Shown here: in pieces, positions 60,515 to 64,000 of the stretch
Layout: each line of letters opens with the position of its first letter
Numbering within the stretch: position 1 is the stretch's first letter
Assembly (NCBI RefSeq): GCF_012927445.1
Contig: NZ_JABBPD010000003.1
Location: 1-64,000, forward strand
DNA length: 64,000 bases
Direction: 5' to 3'
Origin: Rhodoferax sp.
Lineage (GTDB): Bacteria > Pseudomonadota > Gammaproteobacteria > Burkholderiales > Burkholderiaceae_C
Position numbers and translations under genes: made by a program
Notes under the pieces: generated by a model
What the model saw: only the letters and a program-made list of their open reading frames with translations
Databases searched by the model: none
What the model was told of the DNA's origin: nothing

Positions 60515-61759
60515 TCAGGCCGCGTCAAGCAGGAGCTGCTTGATCAGCGGACACAGGATGCTGACCACTTCGTCCGCTTCGGCCGTGGTCATGATCAGCG
60601 GCGGTACCAGCCGGATGACGGTGTCGGCGGTGACGCTGATCAGCAGGCCGTTGTCGGCACATTGCCCCACCAGCGCCGCGCAAGGCTTGGCCAGTTCGAC
60701 GCCGAGCATCAGGCCCTGGCCGCGAATTTCTTTGACGGCGTGGCTCGCCAGTTCGGCCGCAAGCGCCTGGGCCAGCGCTGCCGCCAGGTGTTGGCCAACG
60801 CGCGCCGCATTTTCCAGCAACCCCTCTTCTTCAATGATGCGGATGGTCTCGACCCCGGCGCGCATAGCCAGCGGGTTGCCGCCAAAGGTCGAGCCGTGGT
60901 TGCCGGGCTGGAAAATGTTGGCCGCCTTGGGGCCGGCCACCACCGCGCCAATTGGCACGCCCGAGCCCAATCCTTTGGCCAGAGGCATGACATCGGCCTT
61001 GATGCCGGCCCACTGGTGGGCAAACCATTTGCCGGTGCGGCCCATGCCGCTTTGCACTTCGTCAATCATCAGCAGCCAGTCGCGCTCGTCGCACAGCTGC
61101 CGCACCGCTTTGAGGTAGTCGATGTGCATCGAGTTGATGCCGCCTTCGCCCTGGATCGCTTCAAAAAATACCGCCACCACATTCGGATTGCCCTCGGTTG
61201 CCTGCTTCAGGCTATCGATGTTGTTGAGTGGTACCCGGATAAAACCTTCCACCAGCGGGCCAAAACCGGCCTGAATCTTGGGATTGCCAGTGGCGCTCAG
61301 GGTGGCGATGGAGCGGCCATGAAAGGCCTTGTCATACACCACGATCTCGGGCCGTTCGATGCCCTTGTCATGGCCAAACTTGCGCGCCAGTTTCAGGGCG
61401 GCTTCATTCGCTTCCAGCCCGGTGGAGCAGAAAAAGACATTGGTCATGCCCGACAGTTCGACCAGCTTTTTCGCCAGCACCTCCTGATTTGGCACATGGT
61501 AGTAATTGGAGCTATGGATAATTTTGGCGATCTGATCCTGCAGGGCCGGCACCAGCTTCGGATGGTTGTGACCGAGGGTATTGACGGCAATGCCGCCGAG
61601 CGCGTCCAGATACGACTTGCCGTTAACATCCCAGACGCGGCAGCCCTGGCCGTGCGACAGGGCGATCGGCACGCGACCATAGGTGTTCATCACATGCGGT
61701 GAAGAAGCTTCAATGAAGGGTGAAGCGACAGCTTCGGTCGCGGTCAGTGCGGCGTTCAT
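60515..61759 (-). CDS. argD: Acetylornithine/aspartate-family aminotransferase
   Basis: 414 residues from MNAALTATEAV; an upstream ATG at 61768 is possible. Class III aminotransferase signatures: DVNGKSYLDALGGIAVNTLGHNHP, FFCSTGLEANEAALKLAR, IDEVQSGMGRTGKWFAHQ and the PLP-Lys segment PLAKGLGSGVPIGAV. The argF neighbour supports N-acetylornithine as substrate. Confidence 0.93.
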   Translation of the reverse strand: MNAALTATEAVASPFIEASSPHVMNTYGRVPIALSHGQGCRVWDVNGKSYLDALGGIAVNTLGHNHPKLVPALQDQIAKIIHSSNYYHVPNQEVLAKKLVELSGMTNVFFCSTGLEANEAALKLARKFGHDKGIERPEIVVYDKAFHGRSIATLSATGNPKIQAGFGPLVEGFIRVPLNNIDSLKQATEGNPNVVAVFFEAIQGEGGINSMHIDYLKAVRQLCDERDWLLMIDEVQSGMGRTGKWFAHQWAGIKADVMPLAKGLGSGVPIGAVVAGPKAANIFQPGNHGSTFGGNPLAMRAGVETIRIIEEEGLLENAARVGQHLAAALAQALAAELASHAVKEIRGQGLMLGVELAKPCAALVGQCADNGLLISVTADTVIRLVPPLIMTTAEADEVVSILCPLIKQLLLDAA

Positions 61760-61851
61760 GGTTTTCAAACTCCAGTGTCTTAATCAGTTGGGGACAGCGC
61801 CCGCTCGCATTGCGTCGCTGCAGTCTGTCCCTCAAAGTCTCACAAACAAAG

Positions 61852-61873
61852 CGGCCCAACGCAGGTTGGGCCG
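61852..61873 (-). promoter_or_regulatory. Stem-loop in the argD leader
   Basis: Perfect 9-bp arms CGGCCCAAC and GTTGGGCCG with a 4-base loop. On the minus strand it is followed by CTTTGTTTGTG, resembling a weak intrinsic terminator about 90 bases before the argD start. It could be an attenuator or simply a leader hairpin. No known riboswitch pattern was recognised in 61769-62037. Confidence 0.45.
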
Positions 61874-62037
61874 TTGAAGTGTGATTTTAGGCCTATCACC
61901 AGGATTGATTTTTGATAATCTGACATCACTCCAATGCGTTCTACGTTTCTGATCAACTCTTCTATAAGACATAAGATCGATTAGAATTAACGCGCATCGC
62001 ACCATCTCGACGGTGCTCACTGACTGACCTCTACCCG

Positions 62038-62358
62038 ATGGTTTCCAACTCTGCCAAAGAAGTTTTTATTCTGGGTTTAACCCAAAGCGGACGTCCCTTT
62101 CGCCCCAGCGATTGGGCGGAGCGTTTGGCAGGCGTCATGAGTCAGTTTCGCCCTGGTGGTCCGCAGCCGGGCAGCCATCTGGGCTATTCACCCTGGTGCA
62201 TTCCCACCACGGTCAACGGCGTACGCTGTATCGTGGTTCATCACGATTTGCGCGAGTACGACGTCATGGCCTGGGACTTCTGCATGAACTTCGCCAAAGA
62301 CAACGACCTGCAAGTCTCACAAGGTGCACCAGCGCCCAATGCCCCCAAGACTTCCTGA
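62038..62358 (+). CDS. DUF3579 domain protein
   Basis: 106 residues: EVFILGLTQSGRPFRPSDWAERLAGVMS, GYSPWCIPTTVNGVRCIVV and YDVMAWDFCMNFAKDNDLQ match DUF3579, a small betaproteobacterial family of unknown function often found between argFD and rpsT. Divergent from argD. Confidence 0.86.
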   Translation: MVSNSAKEVFILGLTQSGRPFRPSDWAERLAGVMSQFRPGGPQPGSHLGYSPWCIPTTVNGVRCIVVHHDLREYDVMAWDFCMNFAKDNDLQVSQGAPAPNAPKTS

Positions 62359-62382
62359 CTAAGCGCGGTTTGCGCCAGACAC

Positions 62383-62409
62383 AAAAAAGCCGTCTTTCGA
62401 CGGCTTTTT
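62383..62409. terminator. Bidirectional intrinsic terminator
   Basis: AAAAAA-GCCGTC-TTTC-GACGGC-TTTTT: a 6-bp GC stem with a 4-base loop, flanked by an A-run on one side and a T-run on the other. It lies between the DUF3579 gene (plus) and rpsT (minus) and can stop transcription from both. Confidence 0.9.
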
Positions 62410-62482
62410 GCTTTGCTGACAGCGCACCCGTTACAAACGGCGCATTCTTAATTACTCAAGAATGCGTGCGATTTGCCTGAAA

Positions 62483-62785
62483 TCAGGCGGCTTTTGCGAC
62501 CAGGGCTTTCACCTTGGTAGACAGACGGCTCTTATCGCGAGCGGCCTTGTTTTTATGGAAGATGCCTTTGTCAGCCACGGTGTCAACCACGGCTTGCATT
62601 TTGGCAAACAATTCAGTGGCTTTAGCCTTGTCGCCAGCGACAACAGCTTTTTCCACATTCTTCACCGCAGTGCGGTATTTGGAACGCAGCGAAGTGTTCG
62701 CGGCGTTGATTTTGACGTCCTGACGGACGCGCTTAAGGCCCGACGCAAGGCGTGGGTTTTTTTTCTTGGGTTTGGTAGATGCCAT
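62483..62785 (-). CDS. rpsT: 30S ribosomal protein S20
   Basis: 100 residues, very basic: [43 protein letters not shown] and [19 protein letters not shown]. Length is usual for betaproteobacterial S20 with a slightly extended N-terminus. A good AAGGAAC ribosome-binding site precedes the start. Divergent from murJ. Confidence 0.97.
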   Translation of the reverse strand: MASTKPKKKNPRLASGLKRVRQDVKINAANTSLRSKYRTAVKNVEKAVVAGDKAKATELFAKMQAVVDTVADKGIFHKNKAARDKSRLSTKVKALVAKAA

Positions 62786-62902
62786 ATTAATAGTTCCTTG
62801 GGTCTGTGGATGTTGTCAGCAAAGCCTTCGATTCTATCAGCTACGCATCTGTGGATGGGCTTGCACCCAATCCGCCAGCCGGACACAGCTACACTTCGCG
62901 TC

Positions 62903-64000
62903 GTGAGTCTCTTCAAATCTGCTTCTATTGTTTCCCTGTTGACCCTGGTTTCTCGTATCACTGGTTTGGTGCGCGAACTCCTGATTGCGTCGACTTTTGG
63001 CGCCAGCGCCTTGACGGACGCCTTCAATGTGGCGTTCCGCATTCCCAACTTGTTTCGTCGCTTTTTTGGCGAGGGCGCTTTCAGCCAGGCTTTTGTGCCC
63101 GTGATGGCGGCTTCCAAAGCCCAGCATGGCGAGGTTGCCACCCAGGCGCTGATCGACCGGGCGGCGATTGTGCTGACCTGGGTCTTGCTGCTCATCAGTG
63201 TCATTGGTGTTTTGGGGTCTCCTGCCTTGGTCTGGGCCATGGCCAGTGGCTTGCAGAAAAACCCGCACGGCTTTGAGGTAGCGGTCGTCATGACGCGCTG
63301 GATGTTCCCTTACATCGCGTTCATGTCGCTGGTGGCACTGGCCGCTGGCGTGCTCAACACCTGGAAGCGTTTTGCCGTGCCTGCCGCCACGCCGGTGCTG
63401 CTTAATTTGTGCATGATTGTTGCCGCTTGGCTTGGCGCACCCTGGCTCAAGACCCTGGGTATTGAGCCGATTTATGCGCTGGCCGGCGGCGTCCTGATGG
63501 GCGGCGTGCTGCAACTGGCGGTGCAATTGCTGGCCCTGAAGAAGCTGGGACTGATGCCGCACATCACCTTGCGCTGGAGTGCATTGCGCACGGCCTGGGC
63601 CGATCCCGGCACCAAAAACATCATCAAATTGATGGGGCCGGCGCTTTTGGGCGTGAGCGTGGCGCATATTTCGATGTTGATCAACACGCAAATCGCCTCG
63701 CGGCTGGCGACCGGCAGCGTGAGCTGGATCACCTATGCCGACCGGCTGATGGAGTTCCCCACCGCCATGCTCGGCGTCGCCATGGGCGTGGTGCTGATGC
63801 CGCAACTCGCGCTCGCCCGTGCGGCGGGCGATGCCAAAAAATATTCCGCCATGCTGGACTGGGGTTTGCGTCTGGTGGTACTGCTGGCCGTGCCGTGTGC
63901 GGTGGCGCTGATTACCTTTGCCAAGCCGCTGGTGGCGGTGCTCTACCACTATGGGGCCATTACCGAGTTTGACGTGCAGCAAATCACCTATGCCCTGATG
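62903..64000 (+). CDS. murJ: MurJ lipid II flippase, 5' part (runs off the window)
   Basis: Open from the GTG at 62903 to the window end (366 codons, no stop). Translation begins SLFKSASIVSLLTLVSRITG and continues LVRELLIASTFGASALTDAFNVAFRIPN, FRRFFGEGAFSQAFVPV, the MurJ/MviN signature, followed by successive membrane helices of the MATE-like fold. MurJ flips lipid II across the inner membrane. The rpsT-murJ neighbour pair is conserved in many proteobacteria. Confidence 0.94.
   Translation, partial: MSLFKSASIVSLLTLVSRITGLVRELLIASTFGASALTDAFNVAFRIPNLFRRFFGEGAFSQAFVPVMAASKAQHGEVATQALIDRAAIVLTWVLLLISVIGVLGSPALVWAMASGLQKNPHGFEVAVVMTRWMFPYIAFMSLVALAAGVLNTWKRFAVPAATPVLLNLCMIVAAWLGAPWLKTLGIEPIYALAGGVLMGGVLQLAVQLLALKKLGLMPHITLRWSALRTAWADPGTKNIIKLMGPALLGVSVAHISMLINTQIASRLATGSVSWITYADRLMEFPTAMLGVAMGVVLMPQLALARAAGDAKKYSAMLDWGLRLVVLLAVPCAVALITFAKPLVAVLYHYGAITEFDVQQITYALM

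Noticed and set aside
60494..61702. A 402-codon open frame on the plus strand antisense to argD
   Set aside because: It mirrors argD, is rich in His/Gln/Arg as expected of a shadow frame in high-GC DNA, and has no family features. The minus-strand frame encodes a clear class III aminotransferase.
62837..63982. A 381-codon minus-strand frame opposite murJ
   Set aside because: Composition (His/Gln/Gly/Arg-rich) is typical of an antisense shadow. The plus strand encodes MurJ from a GTG at 62903.

Overview
The window looks like chromosomal DNA of a betaproteobacterium of the order Burkholderiales, most likely family Comamonadaceae (Rhodoferax/Polaromonas-like). The evidence is protein character and gene order: a zapB-zapA-6S RNA block, a DUF3579 gene between argFD and rpsT, PaaN-type phenylacetate genes, and a short dispersed repeat of the type I associate with this family. 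This is inference from reading; no database search was run. No tRNA, rRNA, CRISPR array or intact insertion sequence was found. Only the tail of an IS3-type transposase is present at the left edge.

Layout. 1-121: end of an IS3-family element. 255-5021: PfkB sugar kinase, then an overlapping pair of c-di-GMP genes (HD-GYP, and PAS-GGDEF-EAL). 4977-6618 (minus): TauE/SafE permease, 6S RNA, zapA, zapB-like. 6666-22157 (plus): a B12 riboswitch, btuB, and a long cobalamin operon covering amidation, adenosylation, aminopropanol arm, lower ligand, nucleotide loop and BtuFCD uptake, but none of the corrin-ring methyltransferases. 22168-27489: two GGDEF proteins, endonuclease III, an aminotransferase, a glutaredoxin-like protein and an unknown protein. 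27676-32587: an orphan RskA-like protein, then a shortened KdpD, KdpE and the K+ transporter Kup. 32760-34519: a Tyr/Trp-rich exported protein and a ProQ-family RNA chaperone.

34573-52791 is a phenylacetate (PAA) locus. A minus-strand branched-chain-type ABC transporter (livH-M-G-F) lies next to paaX. Its second ATPase is fused to an N-terminal hemerythrin domain. On the plus strand follow paaN, G, H, I, K, J, a LivK-type periplasmic binding protein, an enoyl-CoA hydratase and the oxygenase genes paaABCDE. The transporter and binding protein together look like an aromatic-acid uptake system, possibly coupled to O2 or iron status because ring epoxidation by PaaABCE needs O2. Similar TGAT-containing inverted repeats precede both transcription units.

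52920-64000: a dienelactone-hydrolase-like exported protein, small hypotheticals, a luciferase-like flavoprotein, a Lon-type AAA protease, a salicylate-hydroxylase-like FAD monooxygenase, argF and argD, a DUF3579 gene, rpsT, and the 5' part of murJ running off the right edge.

The best candidates for something undescribed are: (1) the hemerythrin-LivF fusion within a PAA uptake/degradation locus; (2) a KdpDE-like two-component system wired to Kup, with matching 11-bp direct repeats in front of both kdpD and kup; (3) a dispersed 31-bp element lying in frame inside several cobalamin genes.
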